Positions 7,152-14,482 of a DNA stretch of 64,000 bases are shown in pieces. The notes below the pieces were generated by a model. It ran no database searches and was not told the DNA's origin. It saw only the letters and a list, made by a program, of their open reading frames with translations. A program made the translations under genes and the position numbers. Within the stretch, counting starts at the first letter, position 1; every line of letters starts with the position of its first letter. Origin of the DNA: Desulfosarcina widdelii (GTDB lineage Bacteria > Desulfobacterota > Desulfobacteria > Desulfobacterales > Desulfosarcinaceae); the NCBI RefSeq assembly GCF_009688965.1, contig NZ_AP021875.1, forward strand, positions 2,852,001 to 2,916,000. Direction: 5' to 3'.

Positions 7152-7914
7152 ATGAATTGTCGCTTTCGTGGGCCAGCAGCGCCGCCCCCAAAGCGCCGAT
7201 CTGCTGGGGATCGTCGGGGATGCGGATCCTGCGGCCCAGCTTGGCTTCCAGCAGGGCGCACATGCACGGGTTTTTGGCCACGCCGCCGGTAAAGGCGATA
7301 TCCCCTTGGGCCGAGACCCGATTGACCATGCCGGCCACCCGGCGGATAACGCTGGTATGCAAGCCTTTGGCGATTTCTCGGGGGTTTTCGCCTTTGGCAA
7401 TCAGCGAGGTGACTTCCGATTCGGCGAAGACCGTGCACATGCTGGAAATACTCAGCCCGTTTTGACCTTTAAGAGCCGCTTGTCCAAATTCCTCGATCGT
7501 AAAGCCCAGGGTTTTGGCCATGATCTCCAGGAATTTTCCGGTGCCGGCAGCGCAGCGGTCGTTCATCTCGAATTTTTTTACATTGCCGTTGTCGAAAAGC
7601 GCGATGGCCTTGCTGTCCTGCCCACCGATGTCGATAACCGCCTGGACATCGGGAAACAATGCCCGGGCGCCGCGGGCATGGGCTTTGATCTCCGTAACCG
7701 TGGCCGCGTTGAAGGAAATCTCGAACAGGTTGCGGCCATAGCCGGTGGCCATGATGCGGTCGAAAGCCACACCGTCTATCATCTTTTTGGCTTCGGCCAT
7801 GGGGTCGAATCCGGTGTTGGCCTGAACGCTGTCGAGTACTTCTTTCTTCTCGTCTATCACGACCAGTTCGATGGTGCGCGAACCGATGTCGATACCCGCA
7901 AAACGCTTGCTCAT
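7150..7914 (-). CDS. 2-hydroxyacyl-CoA dehydratase activase (HgdC/BcrA-type ATPase)
   Basis: The 254-residue protein belongs to the ASKHA activase family. It shows the nucleotide-binding motif FAGIDIGSRTIELVVID, DIGGQDSKAI, the cluster motif MNDRCAAGTGKFLE and a second cluster Cys in SISSMCTVFAESEV, plus FTGGVAKNP. As a dimer it bridges one 4Fe-4S cluster and uses ATP to push a low-potential electron into its partner. The partner is the gene upstream, whose stop overlaps this ATG. The open frame extends to 8160 but the ATG at 7914 is clearly the start. The electron acceptor here is a double-cubane-type protein, so the pair need not be a classical dehydratase. Confidence 0.9.
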   Translation of the reverse strand: MSKRFAGIDIGSRTIELVVIDEKKEVLDSVQANTGFDPMAEAKKMIDGVAFDRIMATGYGRNLFEISFNAATVTEIKAHARGARALFPDVQAVIDIGGQDSKAIALFDNGNVKKFEMNDRCAAGTGKFLEIMAKTLGFTIEEFGQAALKGQNGLSISSMCTVFAESEVTSLIAKGENPREIAKGLHTSVIRRVAGMVNRVSAQGDIAFTGGVAKNPCMCALLEAKLGRRIRIPDDPQQIGALGAALLAHESDNS

Positions 7915-9188
7915 CGCAGTTGTTCCACAAAGGCCTCCACCCGCGTCTTCAACTGACCGACATCCTCCATGCTGTAGTCGGTCTCCAGGCGCAGGCAGGG
8001 AATCTGCCGATCCTCCAGCGCTTTTTCTACCGGAATGGATTCCATCAGATAAGGCTGGCAGAACTGCAAGCCGTAATGGATCACGCCGTCGGCCTTGGTT
8101 TCGGCGACCATCTGCTGAATGTGGTCCAACCGGTCCGGGTTGGGGGTAAAAATGGCACAATCCACCTGAAAATACCGGTCGACAATGGCGTCGAGCATCT
8201 CTTCAACGGTCTGTCCGGAGTCGTCCGTCAAGTTACGGGTACCGCGTTCTCCCACGCAGGACTCCTCGCCGACGATCACCGCGCCGGCGGTTTCGACGAT
8301 CATGGGCAGTTTCCAGTTGGGTACCGCCTGGGGACAGCCGGAAACGAGAATCCGAGGGGTCTTTTTCGCGAAAACGCCCTCTTCGGCCGCAATCCGTTTT
8401 TCCAGTTCATCGCAGATTTTGTTGACCGAAGCGGTAAACCGGGCCGGATTGTCGTAAAAGAAAACCTGGTTTACCAGGAGGCCATCCAGACCGGAAACCG
8501 GCGCCGGATCGGTTTTTCGCAGCGCGGAAAGCCGATGGAGGGCCGCACGCTTGGCGTTGACCGTCTGGATCCCATCCTTTAACCGCTCGGCGGTGATGGT
8601 GACGCCGGTAAGCTTCTCGACGGCCGCCTTAAATCGCAAAAACTCGGCCTTGAGCAGAGCCTTTCCGTTTTCCGATTTCACCTGGGGCAGGTCCATGACG
8701 TAGAGATTATCGACCAGACCGGCCAACGACTCGTAGGCCTTCTTCTTTCCGTCGCAGGTGTTCTCGCCGACAATCATGTCCGCGCTTTCCAGGTAGGGAC
8801 AGACCTTGCCAAGCTTGAAGCCGAAAGAGGATTTGATCAGGGCGCAGGTGTTGCGCGGCAGCATCCTCTCAACGTCCTCGGTGGCGAAATCAGCGCCGGA
8901 GCATAGGCCGACCAGGGTAGCGTTGGCCGCCAGGACGATCTCCTCAGGGACAAAAACGCAATAGCTGCCGACAATCTTCCGGCCGGCCGCCTTCTCGTCT
9001 ACCAATTCCTTGATGCGCAATCCGTGGACCTCGCTCATGACGAAGTCAAAATACCCCATGCCTTCGGGGCGCTGTTTCTGCGCCAGATAGATGTCCTGAT
9101 AGGCTTGTCCCAAAACACCCAGCAATGCGTCGTGAGCGTCCAGATCCAATCCCAATTCTTTCCACATTTGCCTGTAGTCGTCACTCAT
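7911..9188 (-). CDS. 2-hydroxyacyl-CoA dehydratase D-type / double-cubane cluster protein
   Basis: The 425-residue protein is a single-subunit HgdB-family member. Cys residues that could bind Fe-S clusters occur in IVGSYCVFVPEE, LPRNTCALIKSS, GKVCPYLESAD, VGENTCDGKKK, LVSGCPQAVPNWK, GEESCVGERGTR and YGLQFCQPYLME. A single polypeptide of about 420 residues with this Cys set, paired only with an activase, fits the double-cubane cluster proteins, which reduce small molecules with very low-potential electrons. No acyl-CoA transferase or second dehydratase subunit is nearby, arguing against amino-acid fermentation. The neighbours (rhodanese, C_GCAxxG, YedE/TusA opposite) suggest reduction of a sulfur or selenium compound; this is inference. 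Confidence 0.85.
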   Translation of the reverse strand: MSDDYRQMWKELGLDLDAHDALLGVLGQAYQDIYLAQKQRPEGMGYFDFVMSEVHGLRIKELVDEKAAGRKIVGSYCVFVPEEIVLAANATLVGLCSGADFATEDVERMLPRNTCALIKSSFGFKLGKVCPYLESADMIVGENTCDGKKKAYESLAGLVDNLYVMDLPQVKSENGKALLKAEFLRFKAAVEKLTGVTITAERLKDGIQTVNAKRAALHRLSALRKTDPAPVSGLDGLLVNQVFFYDNPARFTASVNKICDELEKRIAAEEGVFAKKTPRILVSGCPQAVPNWKLPMIVETAGAVIVGEESCVGERGTRNLTDDSGQTVEEMLDAIVDRYFQVDCAIFTPNPDRLDHIQQMVAETKADGVIHYGLQFCQPYLMESIPVEKALEDRQIPCLRLETDYSMEDVGQLKTRVEAFVEQLR

Positions 9189-9223
9189 GATGGTTTCCTT
9201 TAGTCATTAAGGATGGGTAGATT

Positions 9224-9790
9224 TTAATTTGAAAACAGATGCACGAGGCGTGACAGCATTCCGCCGACCAACGATTGCCGCCGGTTGATGAATGCATGAT
9301 CTGCCTGGTTGGCCAATTCGGGACGTTTTTCGAGCACCAGACGCGCCGCCATTTCCGCTGCCTGGGCCGTCAGGCGGGCGCAATGCTCGAAATGGACCTT
9401 TTTATCTTGTTTGACCTTTTTGGACAGCACCCGGCAACAGGTCGCGCCATGGGTTAGCTTAAACTGGTCATGCAACCGGCGGGCACTGTCGCGCATGTCT
9501 TTGCGATGCCGATCAGCACCGTCCTTTCCTAACAGCAATCCGGTGGCCAGGACTGCACCGCTTAATGCGCCACACAGGCAGCCGCTTTCCCCCAATGCGA
9601 TGCAAAAGGGGGCTGACATGGCCGTGGCCTGGGCGTCGGTCAAGCCGCCCTTCAGCCCTTGGTTCAGGGCTGTCATCACGGCTTCGGTGCAGAGCATCTG
9701 CCGCGTCAGATAAAGATTGCGAGCACGATCAGCGATACCGGTGATCAATGTCTCGGTCTCTGCATCCTGTTTATCGGCCTGATCATTCAT
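9224..9790 (-). CDS. C_GCAxxG_C_C family protein
   Basis: The 188-residue protein begins MNDQADKQDAETETLITGIA. It carries the family signature near its middle: a Cys in APFCIALGESG, then CLCGALSGAVLATGLLLGK, and a further Cys pair in HGATCCRVLSKK, with a late HFEHCARL. The family is defined by this Cys pattern and is probably metal- or cluster-binding and redox active; its reaction is not known. The start at 9790 lies one base after the stop of the rhodanese gene, so translation is coupled. It sits in the MauE-rhodanese-DCCP-activase operon. Confidence 0.8.
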   Translation of the reverse strand: MNDQADKQDAETETLITGIADRARNLYLTRQMLCTEAVMTALNQGLKGGLTDAQATAMSAPFCIALGESGCLCGALSGAVLATGLLLGKDGADRHRKDMRDSARRLHDQFKLTHGATCCRVLSKKVKQDKKVHFEHCARLTAQAAEMAARLVLEKRPELANQADHAFINRRQSLVGGMLSRLVHLFSN

Positions 9791-9791
9791 G

Positions 9792-10322
9792 CTATTCGAC
9801 TTTTTCCAGCGGATACTTTGCCCCCTTCCAGGCAAACACCCCGCCCGAATAGCGGTAGACATTCTTGTATCCCAACTTAATTGCCCAGGCTGCGCCATTG
9901 TGGCTGCGGGTACATTTTACAAAACCGCAATAGATCACGATGGTCTTATCCTTGTCCGGTCCAAGCATCTCGATAAAATCGTCCTGGGTTTTACCGCCGG
10001 TTTCTTTGGTATCCCACTGGTTCATATCCGGTATAGGGAATAAAAACTGAAGCGCTCCCGGGACGTGCCCCTTTTTATAACTGGCCTCATATGGCATGGT
10101 ATCCACAAGGACCATGTCTTTGCCACTGTCGATCCACCCCTTGAGTTCCTCGGTGGTTACCAGATCGTAGCCGCCGCGTTGAACTTCCCTTACCAGCTTG
10201 ACTGCGCCTGCCTCCTTTTCGACTTCTTTTTCGAATTTATTGTCGAAAAGGGCCATTGCCGGGCAAGCCAGTCCCCCCACCAAAAGGCCGATCACAGCCA
10301 GTTTTAACATCCATTTAACCAT
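9792..10322 (-). CDS. Exported rhodanese-like protein
   Basis: The 176-residue protein has a clear signal peptide (MVKWMLKLAVIGLLVGGLACPAMA), so it acts in the periplasm. A single rhodanese domain follows, with VDTMPYEASYKKGHVPGALQF and an active-site loop starting at Cys in VIYCGFVKCTRS, then GYKNVYRYSGGVFAW. Rhodaneses carry sulfane sulfur on this Cys. Its ATG overlaps the end of the MauE/DoxX-like gene by eight bases. An exported sulfur carrier beside a quinol-type membrane protein fits periplasmic sulfur handling. Confidence 0.85.
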   Translation of the reverse strand: MVKWMLKLAVIGLLVGGLACPAMALFDNKFEKEVEKEAGAVKLVREVQRGGYDLVTTEELKGWIDSGKDMVLVDTMPYEASYKKGHVPGALQFLFPIPDMNQWDTKETGGKTQDDFIEMLGPDKDKTIVIYCGFVKCTRSHNGAAWAIKLGYKNVYRYSGGVFAWKGAKYPLEKVE

Positions 10323-10824
10323 GTGCTTCCTCCGTTTGATGGAAATTCTCCAATAGCATTGATAAACGAACGGGCACCATTTTGGCCTGGTACCGCCACC
10401 AGTATAAAAAGAACACCCCTGCCATCATGATCATATCTCGATAAAGGGCTGTTCTCAGTCCATGGAATGCCTTTGCCTCGGGATCTTCCGGGCCGAAGCA
10501 ACCACAATCTACATCCAGTCCCATCCAGATGCCAAAACCCAGAATGACTACAAACAACAACAACAAACCGGTGATGGCCCCCAGGCTTCCGCGAAGATCG
10601 ACCATTAAACCGGCGCCGGCCAGGACCTCAAACAGAGGAATGACCACGGCTATTGGCATCAGCAATATATCCGGGACCAGCCCGTATGCGTCAATCAGCA
10701 CGGCAAAGGTAATGGGGGCGAAAAGCTTGGTGACGCCGGAATAGATGAATATACTTCCCAAACTCCAGCGCAATAATCGATACAGCCAAGGCAAAATAGC
10801 TATTGCGGAATTCTTGACTCGCAT
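10315..10824 (-). CDS. MauE/DoxX-family membrane protein
   Basis: The 169-residue protein has four membrane segments (from IYSGVTKLFAPITFAVLI through GLLLLFVVILGFGIW). A periplasmic-type CGCFGPED motif follows the third segment, a feature of MauE-related proteins thought to be involved in disulfide or thiol redox chemistry across the membrane. The start is uncertain: the ATG at 10824 is chosen because homology-like sequence begins there, while the frame stays open to 10953. It is first in the minus operon leading through rhodanese to the activase. A partner role supplying or taking electrons for the exported rhodanese is plausible inference. Confidence 0.75.
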   Translation of the reverse strand: MRVKNSAIAILPWLYRLLRWSLGSIFIYSGVTKLFAPITFAVLIDAYGLVPDILLMPIAVVIPLFEVLAGAGLMVDLRGSLGAITGLLLLFVVILGFGIWMGLDVDCGCFGPEDPEAKAFHGLRTALYRDMIMMAGVFFLYWWRYQAKMVPVRLSMLLENFHQTEEAHG

Positions 10825-11303
10825 AGTCGGCGCTCTTCGGATAATGGTCGTGCATGGCTGTGTTGACCTATTGACAATCTTAATACCTTTAATTCCCGCT
10901 CTTAGCATAGTCAAAGAGTTATTATCTATGCGAATTACCTGCTGCATTGACATAATAAATTTGACTTTTGCCCCCTGTTGAGAGATGGGATAAATGATTA
11001 AAAACCCTCTTTTTAAAGGTTTCCTCCATGTTTCGGTTTTTCGGTTTTACATGACAGTGCTCAGGCTTGCTGCCCGGGCCGGTATGCACTGGATAAGACT
11101 GAAAAGCCGCATTTCTGTTTGCCATTTCGCTAAGGAAAGCGGTCTGATCGGCGGTGTCTGAATCGATATCGATCCCCAAGGAATCGTTTGGTGGGACATG
11201 CACATTTGCCCATCCGACGACAAACGGAGGCATCGGTAACCACAGGAATCGAAAACCTTAACAGCATCTTTTACCGTTCACAGGATGTGCGAGAGGAGAG
11301 ACC
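10825..11303. other. Divergent intergenic region
   Basis: The 479 bases between the MauE-like gene and the HdrD-like gene should hold both promoters. A TTGACA at 10944 lacks a clear -10 partner. A run reading TTTTAAAGG near 11015 and several T-rich tracts are visible. I see no conserved RNA element or ORF with a ribosome-binding site. Confidence 0.35.
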
Positions 11304-12644
11304 ATGAGTGAGACCGAAACTATAAAAATCAGCCATAACCGCAAAGATACGTTTTTGCAGAAGGTCAAGAAAATTCTTCCCGAAGGTGGAAACCTAAACC
11401 TTTGCCTTACCTGCGGTGCCTGCGCCTCGGGATGTCCGGCAACCGGGTTGGAAGGCATGGATCCGCGCAAATTTCTGCGTATGGCCGCGTTGGGGCTGGA
11501 TGATGAGATCACCGGCCACCCCTGGGTCTGGATGTGCTCTTTGTGCCAGCGCTGCGTTTATGTCTGCCCCATGGAAATCAACATCCCGGCCCTGGTTTAC
11601 GAGGCACGCCAGCTCTGGCCCCGTGAGGATCGGCCCAAAGGCATTCTGGGATCCTGTGACATGGCCCTTCGCAACGACAGTTGCAGCGCCATGGGATCAC
11701 CCCCGGACGACTTCATTTTCGTGGTGGAGGACGTGTGCGAGGAGGTCCAGAACGATCAGCCGGGATGGGAAAACCTGCAGGCCCCCATGGACAAGGAAGG
11801 CTCCCATTTTTTTCTCAGCCAGAACTCGCGCGAGCCGGTAACCGAACCCGAGGAGATGGTTCCGCTTTGGAAAATTCTTCACCTGGTGGGCGCCGACTGG
11901 ACCTATGGAAGCACCGGATGGGGAGGAGAGAACTATTGCATGTTCCTGGCCGACGATGAGAACTGGAAAGCCATCACCGAAAAAACCGTTCGCAAGGCTG
12001 AATCCCTGGGGTGCAAGGTCTATCTCAACACCGAATGCGGGCACTCCACCTATTCGGTCTGGATGGGCGTCCAGCGGCATAAAATTGAAACCGACCTGGA
12101 GATTGCCCCCATTGTCCCCTACTATGCCCGCTGGATCCGTGAAGGCAAAATCAAGCCCAGCAGCGACTGGAACAAGGACCTGAAAATCAAGTTCACCGTT
12201 CAGGACCCCTGCCAGCAAGTGCGCAAAAGCTTCGGCGATCCCCTGGCCGAAGACCTCCGGTTCGTGGTCAAAACCTGTGTCGGGGAGGAGAACTTCATCG
12301 ACATGACGCCCAACCGGTCCAACAATTTCTGCTGTGGCGGCGGCGGCGGCTACCTGCAGTCCGGATACACCGAAGCCAGACACCAGTATGGCAAGATCAA
12401 GTTCGATCAGGTCAAGGCCACCGGAGCCAAATATGTGGTGACCCCCTGCCACAACTGCCATGCCCAGATTCACGACCTGGGAGAGCATTTCGACGGCGGA
12501 TATCACGTCATTCACCTTTGGACCCTGATCGCACTTTCCTTGGGCGTGCTCGCCGACACCGAACGGGTCTATCTGGGTCCGGATCTGGCTGAAGTATGGC
12601 TGCCCGGCGAACCCGGGACGCCCGATCCGTTTTCGGATAAATAG
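11304..12644 (+). CDS. HdrD/DsrK-like Fe-S heterodisulfide reductase-type protein
   Basis: The 446-residue protein has two N-terminal 4Fe-4S motifs (CLTCGACASGCP and CSLCQRCVYVCP). Its C-terminal CCG-type domain contains QDPCQQVRKS, NNFCCGGGGGYLQS and TPCHNCHAQIH, the type of site that binds the non-cubane cluster reducing disulfides in HdrB/HdrD. There are no membrane segments, so it is cytoplasmic. Related proteins (HdrD, DsrK, TmcB) pass electrons between a donor and a disulfide or quinone. GAGAGGAGAG precedes the ATG. The MvhD-type gene just downstream is the likely electron partner. The disulfide partner is not identifiable; DsrC-trisulfide is one possibility. Confidence 0.88.
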   Translation: MSETETIKISHNRKDTFLQKVKKILPEGGNLNLCLTCGACASGCPATGLEGMDPRKFLRMAALGLDDEITGHPWVWMCSLCQRCVYVCPMEINIPALVYEARQLWPREDRPKGILGSCDMALRNDSCSAMGSPPDDFIFVVEDVCEEVQNDQPGWENLQAPMDKEGSHFFLSQNSREPVTEPEEMVPLWKILHLVGADWTYGSTGWGGENYCMFLADDENWKAITEKTVRKAESLGCKVYLNTECGHSTYSVWMGVQRHKIETDLEIAPIVPYYARWIREGKIKPSSDWNKDLKIKFTVQDPCQQVRKSFGDPLAEDLRFVVKTCVGEENFIDMTPNRSNNFCCGGGGGYLQSGYTEARHQYGKIKFDQVKATGAKYVVTPCHNCHAQIHDLGEHFDGGYHVIHLWTLIALSLGVLADTERVYLGPDLAEVWLPGEPGTPDPFSDK

Positions 12645-12707
12645 GGGGCACCGGGTGATTGTCGGGTCCTAAAAAATTCGAAACGCTCCGTTAGAAAAGG
12701 AGGAGCC

Positions 12708-13157
12708 ATGGAATCCAACTGCTTCGAACCTCAGATCGTCGCCTTTTGCTGCAAGTACTGTGCGTACGCAGCCGCTGACCTGGCGGGCTCCATGCGCCTG
12801 GACTATCCGCCGAATCTGAAAATCGTTCAGTTGCCCTGCAGCGGCCGGGTGGACGTGCTTCATCTGCTCAAAGCTATCGAGGAAGGCGCCGACGGTGTCT
12901 GCGTGGCCGGCTGCCTGGAGGGGGAATGTCATTTCGTGGAGGGCAACCTGAAGACCAGGAAAAAAGTGGAAGCTGTTAAAAAAGCGCTCGCGTCTGCCGG
13001 GGTCGAACCGCAACGGGTGGAGATGTTCAATCTTTCTTCCGCCATGGGGCCCCGCTTTGCCGAAATCGCAACGGAGATGACCGAGACGATCCGTGGCCTG
13101 GGACCGACGCCCGTAGTCCAGAGTCTGACCGTCGAACAGGAAAAGGCCATATCATGA
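12708..13157 (+). CDS. MvhD-type hydrogenase delta / heterodisulfide-linked Fe-S subunit
   Basis: The 149-residue protein matches the MvhD family (2Fe-2S electron-transfer subunit linking hydrogenase or formate dehydrogenase to Hdr). It has FCCKYCAYAAADLAGS near the N-terminus, LPCSGRVDVLHLL, and GVCVAGCLEGECHFVEGN. AAAAGGAGG precedes the ATG. Its end overlaps the next gene by an ATGA junction. No hydrogenase large subunit or HdrA lies within the window, so the electron donor must be encoded elsewhere or be another flavoprotein. With the HdrD-like gene it forms a two-subunit electron-transfer unit. Confidence 0.88.
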   Translation: MESNCFEPQIVAFCCKYCAYAAADLAGSMRLDYPPNLKIVQLPCSGRVDVLHLLKAIEEGADGVCVAGCLEGECHFVEGNLKTRKKVEAVKKALASAGVEPQRVEMFNLSSAMGPRFAEIATEMTETIRGLGPTPVVQSLTVEQEKAIS

Positions 13158-13642
13158 TCCAACGCATTCATCTGGACCCGAAACTGGAAAAAATTCTGGC
13201 CGGACTGAGAAAAGGTGATAGCCGAAGAAACCGGGTGGCGGATCGGGTGGAAGCCATTATCGCCGAGGCCAAACGGGGCCAGTTGCCCCCGGAGGAGGTG
13301 GCTGCGTTCACCCGCAATGGCGAGGCCCGCATCCGGGGGGCCCGCAAATACGATCTTGGGGCCGGCTATCGCCTGATCACGCTGAAACAGAGCGAGGATC
13401 TCTACCTGCTCTTTGTCGGCACCCATGACGAATGCGACCGCTGGGTCGATAACAATCGTGTGGGCCTGCCCCTGGAACTGATCGCCGAGCGCTGCCGTAC
13501 GATCAGCCGGGCAGTTTCGGATGACACCTCACCCATGCAACCCTGCCTGCAAAATTGCCAGGAACCGGAGGAGGATTGGATTCCGCCGCTGAGCGATCAG
13601 GATTTGCGGGTGGTGTTCAGTGGGCTGTTGGGCAACAAATGA
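13154..13642 (+). CDS. Unknown protein with RelE-like segment in Hdr operon
   Basis: The 162-residue protein is not one I can name. The first half is helical and basic. The middle (GARKYDLGAGYRLITLKQ, then DLYLLFVGTHDECDRW) reads like the beta-sheet core of a RelE/HigB-type fold: a basic start, alternating strands and a conserved YRLI. The C-terminal third has Cys residues (MQPCLQNCQE) that could bind metal. It overlaps the MvhD-type gene by four bases, so it is translated with it. No antitoxin is adjacent. It may be an accessory or regulatory protein of the Fe-S unit rather than a toxin. Confidence 0.6.
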   Translation: MIQRIHLDPKLEKILAGLRKGDSRRNRVADRVEAIIAEAKRGQLPPEEVAAFTRNGEARIRGARKYDLGAGYRLITLKQSEDLYLLFVGTHDECDRWVDNNRVGLPLELIAERCRTISRAVSDDTSPMQPCLQNCQEPEEDWIPPLSDQDLRVVFSGLLGNK

Positions 13643-13707
13643 GTACGGTTTCGTAAGAATTGTTAAAATATTAGAATCAACCAGCTCTTCGAAAGGAATA
13701 GACCAAA

Positions 13708-14022
13708 ATGATCCAAGTAAGCAAATCCGCCATCGAGGCGGTGACCGAATACTTCACAACCATAGACGTCAAGCCCATTCGAATCTTTCTCACCCAGGGT
13801 TGCGGCGGCCAGCAGCTTGCCATGGCCCTGGATGAGATAAAAGATACGGACGCCGTTCATGACGCCGGAAAATTTCAGTTCGTCATGGACCGATCACTTC
13901 TGGATCAGGCGCAGCCTGTCCAGATCGATTATGCCAACCTGGGATTTAAAATCTCATCCAATCTTGAGCTGGGCGGAGGCTGCCAGAGCTGTGGCAGCGC
14001 CGGCAGCTGCTGCGGATCGTAA
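13708..14022 (+). CDS. IscA/HesB-like protein with C-terminal Cys cluster
   Basis: The 104-residue protein has the HesB-like pattern IRIFLTQGCGGQQLAMALDE, where the first family Cys lies in GCGG. It ends in a Gly/Cys-rich tail (GGGCQSCGSAGSCCGS) replacing the usual CGCG motif. A-type carriers bind Fe-S clusters or iron and deliver them to apoproteins. This short variant with extra C-terminal cysteines is common in sulfate reducers. Its role could be cluster supply to the HdrD/MvhD-type proteins just upstream. GAAAGGAA precedes the ATG. A promoter for the downstream structured element lies shortly after its stop. Confidence 0.8.
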   Translation: MIQVSKSAIEAVTEYFTTIDVKPIRIFLTQGCGGQQLAMALDEIKDTDAVHDAGKFQFVMDRSLLDQAQPVQIDYANLGFKISSNLELGGGCQSCGSAGSCCGS

Positions 14023-14090
14023 GTCTGAATTTCTCTTTTACGAAACGTGACAACCGGTTCACAAAAACCGCCTTCGGGACTTCAAAAGTA

Positions 14091-14119
14091 TTGACAAATT
14101 ACCGGTGCCCTTCTATAAG
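14091..14119 (+). promoter_or_regulatory. Sigma-70-type promoter ahead of Element I copy 2
   Basis: A perfect -35 box TTGACA (14091-14096) is followed after 17 bases by TATAAG (14114-14119). Transcription would begin near 14126 and run through two small hairpins (GTGCC with GGCAC, 14130-14146; GGCAT with ATGCC, 14150-14166) into the structured element at 14205. No coding sequence starts for another 360 bases, so this promoter serves a long leader or a small RNA. Confidence 0.6.
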
Positions 14120-14204
14120 GTTGCCAACCGTGCCATGCAAAGGCACACCGGCATTATGAAAATGCCAACTGTTTAAAAACATTTCAAAAAATATATTAAA
14201 GAAC

Positions 14205-14259
14205 CAAAGCCAGGAAGGCCCACGTGCAGAAGCCCGTCGCCCCCTGGCTTTTTTATTTT
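14205..14259 (+). ncRNA. Element I, copy 2: structured RNA ahead of the TonB-ExbBD operon
   Basis: AAGCCAGG (14207-14214) pairs with CCTGGCTT (14243-14250) and is followed at once by TTTTATTTT. GAAGGC starts within the 5' arm of the outer stem, and AGAAGCCCGTCGCC occupies the place of the inner stem, as in the copies at 3258-3320 and 30459-30518. Here it has its own strong promoter. It lies 220 bases ahead of the Ca-repeat/ExbB/ExbD/TonB genes. It could be an attenuator of that operon or the end of a free-standing small RNA of about 135 nt. Confidence 0.55.
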
Positions 14260-14339
14260 CCCCAAAATAGGCGTTTCGCCTTTCTCGAAAAACAGAGGGG
14301 AATAATTATCTAATGAGATTACGCTAAGCTTTCCGTCTC

Positions 14340-14475
14340 AAAAGGTGAAACCCTCCGGGATTGCCGATCTCACCGCATCTTCGGCGTTAGCCGCCGCGGC
14401 GCATAGCCGACTATAGCGCTACGACGGCTGCCTTGAATCTGCGGCAAGCTCGACAATCGCCTAAATTAGGTTTTC
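14340..14475. repeat. Imperfect palindromic intergenic element
   Basis: GATTGCCGATCTCACCGCAT on the left matches, with mismatches, the reverse complement of ATGCGGCAAGCTCGACAATC-like sequence on the right. The centre (GCCGCCGCGGCGCATAGCCG) is itself GC-rich and palindromic. It resembles the other hairpin-forming intergenic elements in this window and lies just before the start of the Ca-repeat protein gene. Confidence 0.4.
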
Positions 14476-14482
14476 TGAGATT

